Assembly: GCF_019145235.1 (NCBI RefSeq)
Contig: NZ_JAHSTV010000015.1
Span: 1-64,000 of the forward strand
Origin: Pseudomonas farris
GTDB lineage: Bacteria > Pseudomonadota > Gammaproteobacteria > Pseudomonadales > Pseudomonadaceae
DNA length: 64,000 nucleotides
Direction of reading: 5' to 3'
This document shows positions 7,398 to 16,567 of this stretch, piece after piece (position 1 is the first letter of the stretch; the number at the start of each line of letters is the position of its first letter). The notes beneath the pieces are model-generated. The model saw only the letters and a list, made by a program, of their open reading frames with translations. It did not search any database and was not told the origin of the DNA. Made by a program: the position numbers and the translations under genes.

Positions 7398-7542
7398 TCT
7401 TGTGGCGGGGGCTGCGTCGTTCTGATCCGTATTTTTTTGGGTTATCTGCATCTGTAATGGGATCAGCCTGCGGCTCACAATGACAGCACGGTCAGCAGTT
7501 GTGGTAGCCGCTGCACCGCAAACTCATAACGTAGGAGGCCCC

Positions 7543-7626
7543 ATGGGCAAGATGGCATTTTTCCTGGGCGGATTTCTGGTGTTGACCATTTTGATTGGTG
7601 CGCTTGCCACGATTTCTCCGGTGTAA
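7543..7626 (+). CDS. 27-aa small membrane protein
   Basis: A short frame MGKMAFFLGGFLVLTILIGA with end LATISPV, one predicted membrane helix over most of its length. TAGGAGG lies 4-5 bases before the ATG, a strong ribosome binding site, and a good hairpin terminator follows 40 bases after the stop, so it looks like a complete small transcript. I do not know its function; single-helix small proteins often bind and tune larger membrane proteins. Confidence 0.6.
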   Translation: MGKMAFFLGGFLVLTILIGALATISPV

Positions 7627-7666
7627 GGAGAAGGTGGGGTGCCCATATTCCAGTGAGTTGCGCAGT

Positions 7667-7705
7667 AAAAAGCCCCGTCCCATTTTTAGGTGGGTGGGGC
7701 TTTTT
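7667..7705 (+). terminator. rho-independent terminator
   Basis: AAAAGCCCC and GGGGCTTTTT flank an imperfect GTCCCA/TGGGT inner stem with a TTTTTA loop; a T run follows. It ends the small 27-aa gene and, because the A run on the left mirrors the T run, may also act on the other strand. Confidence 0.75.
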
Positions 7706-7872
7706 CTTTGAAGATCAAGCGCGGCCCGAGCCTGAAAATGACTGTTCCTGGCGTAAAAATACAACCATGCCGAAAAGCCCTGTATCGAATTATTATTTCG
7801 TTGTACGTTGAGTCCGCGGGCGGCCTTGATCTGAAAGACTGTCCCTGGGCACAACACTCGCAAGGAATGCAG

Positions 7873-8490
7873 ATGATCGATGGTCCCGCCGTTTTGACAG
7901 TCTTTTTGGTTTACCTGGCCGGTGTCGTTATTCCAGGGCCAAATTTCGTTGCCGTAGTTCACAAAGCGGTGGCTGCTACGCGGTCAGAAGCTTTGGCCTT
8001 GGTAGCAGGCATCGTATTGGTCAATTTGTTCTGGGCCACCTGTGCAATCGCAGGTATCGGCGTTGTATTTGCTGCGTTCCCTTGGGCGGCGCTGATCGTA
8101 AAAGTTCTGGGGGCAGCCTACCTGATGTGGTTTGGATTCGGACTGCTGCTCAAGGCCGGGAAGAGCGCGCTTGCCCCCTGTAGCAATGCAGTCGTCGGTA
8201 ACTTTCGGCAATCATTCATTCAGGGGGTTGTGACGAACATTGGCAACCCTAAATCCATGGCCTTCTATGCCGCTATTTTCTCAGCCGCAGCCCCCACCCA
8301 CGTTGCACCAGGCACGTTTTTGTCGATGCTGGCAGTCGTAGTTGTGGTTTCGATGACTTGGTATGGAGTGGTCGCAATCGCTCTTTCGCAACCTGAGATC
8401 GCTTCAGCGTATCGACGGAGAAAAAAAGCTATTGATCGACTGTGCGGCGGTTTGATTTTGTCTCTGGGAATTCGGCAGCTGATTCAATAA
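7873..8490 (+). CDS. LysE family amino-acid exporter
   Basis: 205 residues, about six membrane helices. The family signature VVIPGPNFVAVV sits in helix 1 (LysE/RhtB proteins carry PGPN here), with GNPKSMAFYAAIF at the start of helix 4 and RLCGGLILSLGIRQLI at the end. It probably exports amino acids or analogues by proton antiport. The frame is open further upstream, but the ATG at 7873 has AAGGA 6 bases before it, whereas earlier starts lack one and overlap the terminator. It is convergent with katG across a bidirectional terminator. Confidence 0.8.
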   Translation: MIDGPAVLTVFLVYLAGVVIPGPNFVAVVHKAVAATRSEALALVAGIVLVNLFWATCAIAGIGVVFAAFPWAALIVKVLGAAYLMWFGFGLLLKAGKSALAPCSNAVVGNFRQSFIQGVVTNIGNPKSMAFYAAIFSAAAPTHVAPGTFLSMLAVVVVVSMTWYGVVAIALSQPEIASAYRRRKKAIDRLCGGLILSLGIRQLIQ

Positions 8491-8535
8491 GCCCACGATT
8501 GAGTGTCTATCCTGGCCGATAGATCAGCAAAAAGC

Positions 8536-8565
8536 ACAACGCCTCCACATAGGGAGGCGTTGCGG
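8536..8565. terminator. bidirectional terminator between lysE-type gene and katG
   Basis: AACGCCTCC and GGAGGCGTT pair around a 6-base loop, preceded by AAAAAG and followed by a T-rich GGGTTTT. Its position between two convergent genes fits termination from both sides. Confidence 0.7.
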
Positions 8566-8587
8566 GTTTTCAGCAATATTGCTCAGT

Positions 8588-10849
8588 TCATCTCAAATCA
8601 AACCGATCCAGATTCATCACCTTGACCCAAGCCGCAACGAAGTCTTTCACAAACTTCTCCTTCGCGTCGTCGCAGGCATAGACCTCAGCCAGCGCCCTCA
8701 ACTGCGCATTCGAGCCAAACACCAGATCGACACGCGTACCCGTCCATTTAAGGTCGCCGGTTTTCCGATCGCGTCCTTCAAACTCTTCATTGGCCTCCGA
8801 CACTGGTTTCCATTCCACGCTCATATCGAGCAGGTTTTTGAAGAAGTCGTTGGTCAACGCTTCTGGCTGCTTTGTGAAGACGCCATGCTGGGTTTGCCCG
8901 ACGTTGGTGTTCAACACGCGCAGGCCGCCGATGAGCACGGTCATTTCTGGCGCGGTGAGCGTCAGCAGTTGTGCCTTGTCGATCAGCAAGGCCTCGGCCG
9001 GTACGCTGTAGCGGGATTTGAGGTAGTTACGGAAGCCATCGGCGACGGGTTCGAGGAACCCGAAGGATTCAACGTCCGTTTGTTCTTGCGAGGCGTCCAT
9101 CCGGCCTGGTGTGAAAGGTACCGTCACAGTCTGGCCAGCATTTTTCGCTGCTTGTTCGACACCGGCACAACCGGCCAGCACGATCAGGTCTGCCAGCGAG
9201 ATTTTCTTGCCGCTGTTGTTGAACTCGTTCTGAATACTCTCGAGTTTCGCCAGTACGCTCGCCAGTTGTTCAGGTTGGTTGGCCTGCCAGAATTTTTGCG
9301 GAGCCAGACGCAGACGTCCGCCGTTGGCGCCGCCGCGTTTGTCGGAGCCGCGGAAGGTGGAGGCCGCTGCCCAAGCGGTCGATACCAGTTGCGAGACGGT
9401 CAGGCCCGAGGCCAGGAGTTTGCCTTTGAGTGCGGCGACGTCGCTGTCGTTGACCAGGGCATGGTCAACCTCCGGAATCGGGTCTTGCCACAGCAGTTCT
9501 TCGTTGGGCATTTCCGGGCCGAGGTAGCGGGAGAGGGGGCCCATGTCGCGGTGGAGCAGCTTGAACCAGGCGCGGGCGAATGCGTCGGCCAACTGGTCCG
9601 GGTTCGCCAGGAAGCGCCGTGAAATCGGCTCATAAATCGGGTCGAATCGCAGGGACAGGTCCGTGGTCAGCATGGTCGGATTACGCCGCTTCGACGGGTC
9701 GTGAGCATCCGGAATAATGCCCGCGCCAGCACCGCCTTTCGCCGTCCACTGGTTGGCGCCCGCCGGGCTCTTGGTCAGTTCCCACTCGAAACCGAACAGG
9801 TTTTCCAGGTAGTTGTTGCTCCACTTGGTGGGCGTGGTGGTCCAGGTCACTTCCAGGCCGCTGGTGATGGTGTCGCCGCCCTTGCCGCTGCCGAAGGTGC
9901 TCTTCCAGCCCAGGCCTTGAGCTTCGAGGCCCGCGGCTTCGGGCTCGGCGCCGACGTTGTCGGCAGGGCCGGCGCCGTGGGTCTTGCCGAAGGCGTGGCC
10001 GCCGGCGATCAGCGCGACGGTTTCTTCGTCATTCATCGCCATGCGCCCGAAGGTCTCGCGGATGTCCACCGCAGCAGCGACCGGATCCGGGTTGCCTTCC
10101 GGGCCTTCCGGGTTGACGTAAATCAAGCCCATTTGCACCGCGGCGAGCGGGTTCTCCAGGTTGCGTCCTCCGTCGGTACGGCTGTCCTCATTTTCCCCCG
10201 GCTCAGCAACGAGTGGGCCTTCGCCGGGTTCTTGCATGGGTTCCTTTTTGTCTTTTTCATAGCGGGTGTCGCCGCCCAGCCACTTGTTTTCCGAGCCCCA
10301 GTAGACGGCCTCATCCGGTTCCCAAACGTCTGGCCGACCGCCGGAAAAGCCGAAGGTCTTGAAGCCCATGGATTCCAGCGCGACGTTACCGGTGAGCACG
10401 ATCAGGTCGGCCCAGGAGATGTTGCGACCATACTTTTGCTTGATCGGCCAAAGCAGCCGGCGCGCCTTGTCGAGGCTGACGTTGTCCGGCCAACTGTTGA
10501 GTGGTGCGAAGCGCTGCTGACCGGAACCGGCACCGCCACGACCGTCACCGGTGCGGTAGGTGCCGGCGCTGTGCCAGGCCATGCGAATAAACAGCGGCCC
10601 ATAGTGACCGAAGTCTGCCGGCCACCAGTCTTGCGAATCGGTCATCAGCGCGTTCAGGTCTTGCTTGAGCGCCTGAAAGTCCAGGTTTTTGAACGCTTCG
10701 GCGTAGTTGTAGCCCTCATCCGTAGGGTCGGACAGCCGCGAATTCTGGTGCAGGATCTTCAGGTTCAGTTGGTTCGGCCACCAATCGCGGTTCGTCGTAC
10801 CACCGCCCGCGGCGGCGTGATTGAACGGGCATTTCGATTCATTTGCCAT
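8588..10849 (-). CDS. katG: catalase-peroxidase KatG
   Basis: 753 residues from the preferred start (MANESKCPFNHAA), the usual length for this heme enzyme, which breaks down hydrogen peroxide by catalase and peroxidase reactions. The N-terminal active domain has the distal site FIRMAWHSAGTYR (distal Arg-Trp-His), the Tyr of LIYVNPEGPEGNPDP that joins the Met-Tyr-Trp adduct, and the proximal heme His in AGGHAFGKTHG. The second, heme-less peroxidase-like domain occupies roughly 430-750. The start at 10849 has AAAGGT 8-9 bases upstream; a frame extension to 10906 has no such support. No clear OxyR site was identified upstream. Confidence 0.96.
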   Translation of the reverse strand: MANESKCPFNHAAAGGGTTNRDWWPNQLNLKILHQNSRLSDPTDEGYNYAEAFKNLDFQALKQDLNALMTDSQDWWPADFGHYGPLFIRMAWHSAGTYRTGDGRGGAGSGQQRFAPLNSWPDNVSLDKARRLLWPIKQKYGRNISWADLIVLTGNVALESMGFKTFGFSGGRPDVWEPDEAVYWGSENKWLGGDTRYEKDKKEPMQEPGEGPLVAEPGENEDSRTDGGRNLENPLAAVQMGLIYVNPEGPEGNPDPVAAAVDIRETFGRMAMNDEETVALIAGGHAFGKTHGAGPADNVGAEPEAAGLEAQGLGWKSTFGSGKGGDTITSGLEVTWTTTPTKWSNNYLENLFGFEWELTKSPAGANQWTAKGGAGAGIIPDAHDPSKRRNPTMLTTDLSLRFDPIYEPISRRFLANPDQLADAFARAWFKLLHRDMGPLSRYLGPEMPNEELLWQDPIPEVDHALVNDSDVAALKGKLLASGLTVSQLVSTAWAAASTFRGSDKRGGANGGRLRLAPQKFWQANQPEQLASVLAKLESIQNEFNNSGKKISLADLIVLAGCAGVEQAAKNAGQTVTVPFTPGRMDASQEQTDVESFGFLEPVADGFRNYLKSRYSVPAEALLIDKAQLLTLTAPEMTVLIGGLRVLNTNVGQTQHGVFTKQPEALTNDFFKNLLDMSVEWKPVSEANEEFEGRDRKTGDLKWTGTRVDLVFGSNAQLRALAEVYACDDAKEKFVKDFVAAWVKVMNLDRFDLR

Positions 10850-11185
10850 GTGTGCGCTACCTTTGGTCGTATTCATCCGGCTATCCGGCCCGGGGTGGGC
10901 GCGCAATAGCGACGAGCGAAATCAATGACATAGGCTGCAGCCGTTCGATCAACCGATCGTCGTGGTCACACGGGAAATCTGGAGAGCAGCAATCGAGTTG
11001 CCAATACGGTGGCCCACGGCAAGCCTAGTACGCTTCTGACTCATTCGTATCTTTTATCAAGTCTCAACCGGCCAGCTCACGCCAGCGCTCCAATAAGGTT
11101 AGACGCCTATAAAGCAGTCAGCTAATAGGTGGAGTATTGGGGGGTGATAGGTATTTTCTTTTATCTGAGCCGTCGGGATGGAGCC

Positions 11186-11213
11186 GATCAAAAGATCGCA
11201 ACCTTCGACAGCT
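11186..11213. repeat. REP-like element, GATCAAAAGATCGCA type
   Basis: GATCAAAAGATCGCAACC then TTCGACAGCT: a diverged copy of the element at 7370-7397. Confidence 0.55.
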
Positions 11214-11255
11214 CAGGCATGCATCGTTTACATGACCATGTTCCAACACAAAACC

Positions 11256-11290
11256 TGTGGGAGCGTGGCTTGCCCGCGATGACGGCGGCA
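11256..11290. repeat. single REP element, divergent GTGGGAGCGTGGCTTG type
   Basis: TGTGGGAGCGTGGCTTGCCC followed by GCGATGACGGCGGCA. It is related to the main REP of the window (GTGGGAGCGGGCTTGCTCGCG) but has no inverted partner within 150 bases. Confidence 0.55.
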
Positions 11291-11400
11291 CAGACGCAGC
11301 AACTCTCGGATCAGCCCGAAATTCAGGTCCACCGTTATTCACTGAACGATATCGTATGATGAGCCCCTTCCATCGCCGCCCACCCAAGGACCCTTACCCG

Positions 11401-11772
11401 ATGTCTTTAAGCAAACGCGATCAGGCCCACATCGAACGTCGCCTGGTCGCCACCCTGACCGAGGCGTGTGAAATCGCCAAAGCGGAAATAGTAGGGTTCT
11501 GCTGGCTGACCCACGAAGTCGATTACGACGTCTTTCCTTCCAGCCTGCGGGTGGTCTGGGTCTTCGATACGCAGGCCAACAAGGATCAGGCGCTGGCGAG
11601 CGGGCAGGGCGAGCGCATGGTCGAACTGACGGCCGTGGCGTTAAGCGAAGCGGACGTTCTCGTCAGCCCGGTAGCGGCCCATGTGCAGTTTGATTCTGAA
11701 GAACAATGTCAGCGCGCCAATGCCGGCAACTGGCAGCAACGCCTGGCGCCCAAGCGCTCGACGCGGGGTTGA
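11401..11772 (+). CDS. conserved hypothetical protein, 123 aa
   Basis: Soluble, 123 residues: MSLSKRDQAHIERRLVATLT, a middle GFCWLTHEVDYDVFPSSLRV and an end with PVAAHVQFDSEEQCQ. I recognise no catalytic or DNA-binding motif. The frame extends upstream, but ATG 11401 starts the well-behaved protein part and has AAGGA 10 bases before it. The DUF1289 gene starts 3 bases after its stop, so the two are co-transcribed. Confidence 0.65.
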   Translation: MSLSKRDQAHIERRLVATLTEACEIAKAEIVGFCWLTHEVDYDVFPSSLRVVWVFDTQANKDQALASGQGERMVELTAVALSEADVLVSPVAAHVQFDSEEQCQRANAGNWQQRLAPKRSTRG

Positions 11773-11775
11773 AAC

Positions 11776-11952
11776 GTGGCCAAGGATATCGAAAATCCGT
11801 GTGTTTCTATTTGCCAGCTGAGCGGTGAACTGTGTGTCAGTTGTGGCCGCACTAAGGACGACATCAGAAAATGGAAACGCATGAAGCGCCCGGAAAAAAT
11901 GGCGGCGGTGCAGCGGGCGAGTTTGCGGTTGAAGGGGCTGCAGAAAAAATGA
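11776..11952 (+). CDS. DUF1289 family small Cys-rich protein
   Basis: 58 residues from a GTG start. PCVSICQLSGELCVSCGRT holds four Cys in a C-x3-C-x6-C-x2-C spacing, typical of DUF1289 proteins and probably a metal site; DIRKWKRMKRPEKMAA follows as in the family. Function is not established that I know of. The GTG lies 3 bases after the upstream stop, so translation is probably coupled; no strong Shine-Dalgarno is seen. Confidence 0.8.
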   Translation: MAKDIENPCVSICQLSGELCVSCGRTKDDIRKWKRMKRPEKMAAVQRASLRLKGLQKK

Positions 11953-11971
11953 AGCGGTCAGGTGTGAAACT

Positions 11972-12865
11972 CTAGGACTGCGCACAAACCTCTCGAACAC
12001 ATTCACGCAGCCACCGATGTGCAGAGTCGGCATCCATGCGTGGGTGCCAGAGCATCGAAATGGTGATCGGCGGCAGGTCGAACGGAAGGGCGAAACTGTG
12101 CAGGCCGGCGCGCAGGTTTCGGGTGTGTTGCGCAGGCACGGTGGCGATCAGGTCCGAGGCGCGAGCCAGCGCCAGCGCAACCGAAAAGCCGCCGACAACA
12201 GTAGTGATCTCGCGCTCCAGTCCCAGCCCTTCCAAGGCTTCATCCATAGGCCCCTTATCGAGCCCGCGTCGCGAGACCAGGATGTGCCTGCCAGCGGCAT
12301 AACGGGAGGCGGTGACCTCGCCCTGGCTCAGCGGATGCCCCGTGCGCACGACGCCGATGAAGCGATCTTCGAACAACGCACGGGTGCGCACTTCCGGGCT
12401 CGTCGTGCCGCCGACCACACCGGTTTCCAGGTCGACGGAACCGTCGCGAAGTGCGGCGCTGTCTTTGTTCAGCTTCTGCACAAAGTGTAAGCGTACGCCG
12501 GGTGCTTGTTCACTGACGCGGACAATCAGTGCCGGGCCGAAGTTTTCGACGAAACCGTCGCTGGTGCGCAGCGTGAATGTACGCACCAGTTGCTTGAGGT
12601 CGAGCTGTTCGGCGGGGCGTAGAACGGCTCCGGCGTCTTGCACCAATCGACTGACGTGTTCGCGCAGTTCGAGTGCTCGGGGCGTCGGCACCAGCCCGCG
12701 TCCGGCCCGGACCAGCAGCGGGTCGCCCGTCGTTTCGCGCAATCGCGCCAGCGCCCGGCTCATGGCCGACGGGCTCAGACGCAGTCGTTGGGCGGCGCGT
12801 GCGACGCTGCCTTCGGCGAGCAGCGCATCCAGGGTAATCAGCAAATTCAGGTCGGGAGTCGTCAT
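11972..12865 (-). CDS. LysR family transcriptional regulator
   Basis: 297 residues: winged helix-turn-helix at about 1-65 (LLITLDALLAEGSVARAAQR, LSPSAMSRALARLRETTGDP) and effector domain to the end. The PDLNLL start and strong AMSRAL recognition helix resemble LysR regulators of multidrug or aromatic efflux genes. It is divergent from the DHA2-type pump gene, about 128 bp apart, and probably controls it. Confidence 0.85.
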   Translation of the reverse strand: MTTPDLNLLITLDALLAEGSVARAAQRLRLSPSAMSRALARLRETTGDPLLVRAGRGLVPTPRALELREHVSRLVQDAGAVLRPAEQLDLKQLVRTFTLRTSDGFVENFGPALIVRVSEQAPGVRLHFVQKLNKDSAALRDGSVDLETGVVGGTTSPEVRTRALFEDRFIGVVRTGHPLSQGEVTASRYAAGRHILVSRRGLDKGPMDEALEGLGLEREITTVVGGFSVALALARASDLIATVPAQHTRNLRAGLHSFALPFDLPPITISMLWHPRMDADSAHRWLRECVREVCAQS

Positions 12866-12993
12866 GCCTCAACGTTAGCACGACGTGCGGATGACATGGC
12901 GTCAAGCGCATCTATAAAGTGCAAATGCTGCGCCTTCCGCCTTGTCACGCACGGGAATACGCTGCTGATCTACCTTTCAGATGTGGCCAAACC

Positions 12994-14415
12994 ATGAAAC
13001 TCATCACTCAATCAGGCTCGGTTCGCTGGGCGCTCGCGAGCCTTTCACTGTCGATGTTGATGCCCTCACTCGACACCAGCATCGCCAACGCGGGTTTGCC
13101 GATATTGGCCGAGGCATTCGATGCGTCCTTCCAGCAAGTGCAGTGGATTGTTCTGGCGTATCTGCTGGCGATCACCACGCTGATTGTCAGCGTCGGACGA
13201 CTCGGTGACCTCGTCGGCCGTCGACGTTTGCTGCTGGCGGGCATCGGCATTTTTACCCTGTCATCGCTGGCGTGTGGTGTCGCGCCGTCGCTTGGGTGGC
13301 TGGTCGGTGCCCGGGCCGTGCAGGGGCTCGGGGCGGCGATCATGCTGGCGCTGACCGTGGCGTTTGTCGGTGAGACGGTGCCGAAAGCGCAGACCGGCAG
13401 CGCCATGGGATTGCTCGGCACGATGTCGGCGGTCGGTACCACGCTGGGGCCGTCACTCGGTGGGTTGTTGATTTCCGGCTTCGGCTGGCAGGCGATTTTT
13501 CTGCTCAACGTGCCGCTGGGTGTTCTGAATATCTGGCTCGCGTATCGCTATTTGCCGGCGGAACTTCAGCGGTCGAAATCGCAGCGGGTGGGTTTCGACA
13601 AGGCAGGCACGTTGCTGCTGGCGTTGACGCTCGGGGCGTATGCGCTGGCCATGACGATCGGCCAGGGTGAGCTGGGGCCTCTCAATATTGCGCTGCTGAT
13701 GACGGCTGTTGTTGGCGTTGGGCTTTTCATAATCGTCGAGGCCAAGGTTGCCTCGCCATTGATTAAATTGGCGCTGTTCCGCGAGCCAGGATTGAGCGCA
13801 AGCCTGGCCATGAGCACGCTTGTTTCGACGGTGATGATGGCGACACTGGTGGTCGGGCCGTTTTATCTTTCGGGTGCGCTTGGCCTAGGTACAGCGCTTG
13901 TCGGACTTGCCTTGTCGGTCGGCCCGTTGGTGGCGGCGCTGACCGGTGTGCCGGCCGGTCGCCTGGTGGACCGTTTTGGCACTCGGCGCATGACCCTCGT
14001 CGGGCTCGTCGCAATGACGCTCGGCACGGGGGGGTTATCCATGATGCCGGTGGGTTTCGGCATCCTCGGTTACCTCGCGCCCATTGCGGTGATCACGGCC
14101 AGCTATGCGTTGTTCCAGGCCGCGAACAACACCGCGATCATGACCGATATCCGTCCGGATCAGCGCGGCGTGATTGCCGGGATGCTCAGCCTGTCGCGCA
14201 ATCTCGGCCTGATCACCGGAGCCTCGGTCATGGGCGCGGTGTTCGCCTTTGCCTCGGCGACGGCAGACATCACCACGGCATCTCCCGCAGTCATCGCCAA
14301 CGGGATGCGGATAACGTTTGCCGTCGCTGTAGTCTTGATCGTTCTGGCCCTTGTTGTCGCGCTGACGCTGCGCGTTTCACACTGCTGCACCGTGTGCAGT
14401 AATGAACTGCAGTAA
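12994..14415 (+). CDS. MFS transporter, DHA2 (EmrB/QacA-like) family
   Basis: 473 residues, about 14 membrane helices. Marks of the drug:H+ antiporter family are SLDTSIANAGLPILAEAF in helix 1, the QWIVLAYLLAITTLIVSVG stretch, motif A GRLGDLVGRRR between helices 2 and 3, and ALGPSLGG-like TLGPSLGGLL in helix 5. It probably exports toxic or signalling compounds with proton exchange. The ATG at 12994 starts the transporter proper; the extension to a GTG at 12919 gives a non-membrane lead and is disfavoured. A divergent LysR gene precedes it. Confidence 0.85.
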   Translation: MKLITQSGSVRWALASLSLSMLMPSLDTSIANAGLPILAEAFDASFQQVQWIVLAYLLAITTLIVSVGRLGDLVGRRRLLLAGIGIFTLSSLACGVAPSLGWLVGARAVQGLGAAIMLALTVAFVGETVPKAQTGSAMGLLGTMSAVGTTLGPSLGGLLISGFGWQAIFLLNVPLGVLNIWLAYRYLPAELQRSKSQRVGFDKAGTLLLALTLGAYALAMTIGQGELGPLNIALLMTAVVGVGLFIIVEAKVASPLIKLALFREPGLSASLAMSTLVSTVMMATLVVGPFYLSGALGLGTALVGLALSVGPLVAALTGVPAGRLVDRFGTRRMTLVGLVAMTLGTGGLSMMPVGFGILGYLAPIAVITASYALFQAANNTAIMTDIRPDQRGVIAGMLSLSRNLGLITGASVMGAVFAFASATADITTASPAVIANGMRITFAVAVVLIVLALVVALTLRVSHCCTVCSNELQ

Positions 14416-14498
14416 AGCTGTATTGTTCACTTTAAATCGAGTGCCGATACTTCCCGTACATTGCGCAGATGGGCTGCGCTGAAGTGAAGGAGTCAGGC

Positions 14499-15473
14499 AT
14501 GGTTTCTGTCGTTCGTATCGCACACACCGGCGCACCTGAGGTGATGACCATCGAGCAAGTGCCGGCGCGTGAGCCGGGGCCGGGTGAAGTCTGGCTGGAG
14601 CAGGAGGCGATTGGCGTCAACTTCCTCGATGTGAGTCAGCGCAAGGGCGCCGTACCGCTGCCATTGCCGTCGGGTCTTGGCCTTGAAGGGGCGGGCCGGG
14701 TTGCCGCCATCGGCGCGGGAGTGAGCAACGTCAAGGTGGGTGATCGGGTGGTCTACGCAACAGGGCCTATTGGCGCTTACGCGAGTGCGCGGCTGTTTCC
14801 GGCCGAGCGGCTGGTGCCGATCCCCGATGCGTTGACGGCTGAAGAGGCCGCGGCGGTGTTGTTCAAAGGCATTACCGCGCAGTACCTGCTGAAGACGACG
14901 TATCCGGTCGGCCCCGGCACCACCCTGGTGTTGTATGGCGTAGCGGGCGGTCTCGGGCAGATCATGGCGACGTGGGCCAAACACCTGGGAGCCTTTGTCA
15001 TCGGCATTGTGTCCCGGGCCGAGAGTATCGAGACAGCCAAGGCGCTGGGCTGCGATGCGGTGCTGGTGTTCAATGCACAGACACTGGCCGCGGATGTGGC
15101 GGAGATCACCCACGGCAAGAAAGCCGATGTGGTCTACGATCCCATCGGGCGGGTGTCGTTCGAAGCGTCGCTCGACTGCTTGCGACCGCGTGGGTTGATG
15201 GTGTCTTTCGGGGCATCCTCCGGGGCGCCGACAGCGGTCGAACTGGGCACGCTCAATGCCAAGGGCTCGTTGTTCTTGACTCGTCCTTCACTCGCCGCGC
15301 ACTCCACTGACATCGCTGAATACCGGCAACGGGCCGAGGATGTACTGGCCGCGGTCGAGGCGGGCATAATCAAGCCCGGTATCTGGGGCCGCTATGCATT
15401 GGCCGATGTGGCCAAAGCTCATGCCGATCTGGAAGGCGGCCAATCTCGCGGAGCGATCGTCCTCAAACCCTGA
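14499..15473 (+). CDS. quinone oxidoreductase (zeta-crystallin family)
   Basis: 324 residues, MDR superfamily without structural zinc. The N-terminal catalytic domain contains EAIGVNFLDVSQRKG and PSGLGLEGAGRVAAIG; the NADPH-binding Rossmann region is LVLYGVAGGLGQIMATWAKH, followed by KKADVVYDPIGRVSFEASLD. It reduces quinones or enals with NADPH. AAGGAG lies 7 bases before the ATG at 14499. It lies downstream of the efflux gene and 30 bp upstream of a LysR gene. Confidence 0.88.
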   Translation: MVSVVRIAHTGAPEVMTIEQVPAREPGPGEVWLEQEAIGVNFLDVSQRKGAVPLPLPSGLGLEGAGRVAAIGAGVSNVKVGDRVVYATGPIGAYASARLFPAERLVPIPDALTAEEAAAVLFKGITAQYLLKTTYPVGPGTTLVLYGVAGGLGQIMATWAKHLGAFVIGIVSRAESIETAKALGCDAVLVFNAQTLAADVAEITHGKKADVVYDPIGRVSFEASLDCLRPRGLMVSFGASSGAPTAVELGTLNAKGSLFLTRPSLAAHSTDIAEYRQRAEDVLAAVEAGIIKPGIWGRYALADVAKAHADLEGGQSRGAIVLKP

Positions 15474-15503
15474 TCGTCTGTTATCTGAAAAAAAGAGTGT
15501 TTT

Positions 15504-16433
15504 GTGAACCCACTGGACAGCCGCCACATCGATGAAATTGCAGCACTTCTTGCGGTCGCTTCGGCGCATTCGTTCGTGGCTGCCGGACGGTTGCTGCAAC
15601 GCCATCCGACGGTGATTTCAAAGCGCCTGGCGACGATGGAAAAGCGCTTGGGCGTGCGGCTGATGGAGCGCACGACGCGCCAGGTGCGGTTGACCGATGC
15701 CGGCAGCCGCCTCGTCGAACGTCTGCGCTCTGCCACGGGGTTGATCATCGAGGCCGAACAGGAAGCGTCACTGGGCGCGGCGCAGGTTCGTGGCGTTTTG
15801 CGCCTGGCTTTTCCTGCCGCGATGGGGCGCTTGTGGCTGGCGTCGATGCTGCCGGAATTTCTGGCGGCTCATCCACTGGTCTCCGTCGAGGTGGATTACA
15901 GCGATCGCGTCGTCGACATTATTGGTGAAGGATTCGATGCGGCGATTCGTATTGGCGAATTGAACGACAACCGCCTGGTTGCGAAGAAGCTCAGTGATCA
16001 TCGCCGCATTCTCTGCGCCTCACCGAGTTACATAGGACAGCATGGTTTACCGGCCAGCCCGAAAGAACTGACCGAGCACAACTGCCTGGGCTTTACCGGC
16101 CTTGCGGCGTTTCCTGAATGGCGTTTGTCGAAGGGTGATCGGCAGGAGAGGGTCATCACCAGGGGAACCTTGACCTCGAACGACGGCGAGGCGTTGCTCG
16201 CCGCGGCCAAGGCTGGCGTCGGTATTTTGGGCGCCGGTGAGTGGCTGATGAGCCGCGAAATCGCCAACGGCCAGATGATTCGCGTTCTGCCGGAGTGGGA
16301 CCTGGATGCTCAGGGCGGGATCTATCTGGTGCGAGCATCCGCCGCGTTCACACCGGCAACGCTCATGGCCTTCAAGGAATGGCTGGAGGCCAGATTTGCG
16401 CAAGGACCGCCTTGGCAAATGCCAGCCAGTTAA
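15504..16433 (+). CDS. LysR family transcriptional regulator
   Basis: 309 residues from a GTG start (the frame shows no better ATG). Helix-turn-helix at about 8-66 (IAALLAVASAHSFVAAGRLL, VISKRLATMEKRLGVRLMER) and a CrgA-type effector domain (GVLRLAFPAAMGRLWLASML, GFDAAIRIGELNDNRLVAKK). It follows the quinone oxidoreductase in the same direction, 30 bp apart, so it may be its co-transcribed regulator. Confidence 0.83.
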   Translation: MNPLDSRHIDEIAALLAVASAHSFVAAGRLLQRHPTVISKRLATMEKRLGVRLMERTTRQVRLTDAGSRLVERLRSATGLIIEAEQEASLGAAQVRGVLRLAFPAAMGRLWLASMLPEFLAAHPLVSVEVDYSDRVVDIIGEGFDAAIRIGELNDNRLVAKKLSDHRRILCASPSYIGQHGLPASPKELTEHNCLGFTGLAAFPEWRLSKGDRQERVITRGTLTSNDGEALLAAAKAGVGILGAGEWLMSREIANGQMIRVLPEWDLDAQGGIYLVRASAAFTPATLMAFKEWLEARFAQGPPWQMPAS

Positions 16434-16444
16434 GATGCGATACC

Positions 16445-16534
16445 TGTGGGAGCGGGCTTGCTCGCGAAAGCGGTGTGTCAGGCGACATCAATGTTGACTG
16501 TGCCGCCGTCTTCGCGAGCAAGCCCGCTCCCACA
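16445..16534. repeat. REPIN (inverted REP pair)
   Basis: GTGGGAGCGGGCTTGCTCGC and its reverse complement about 50 bases on, with the usual GTGTCAGGCGACATCA spacer. It lies after the LysR stop and before the convergent radical SAM gene. Confidence 0.9.
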
Positions 16535-16567
16535 TGGATTGCGCTTGACTGACTGGCCATTACTCCC

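Larger units (their letters stand above)
10850..11400. other. intergenic stretch with repeat elements
   Basis: About 550 bp without a convincing gene. It must hold the katG promoter (leftward). It contains a GATCAAAAGATCGCA-type repeat at 11186-11213 and a single GTGGGAGCGTGGCTTGCCCG repeat starting near 11256. Open frames crossing it are translated repeats and are rejected. Confidence 0.6.

Noticed and set aside
9701..10909. A 402-codon plus-strand frame opposite katG
   Set aside because: Shadow of katG; composition reflects the complement of a well-kept enzyme.
11118..11387. Small frames across the katG upstream gap
   Set aside because: They translate REP-type repeats and lack ribosome binding sites.
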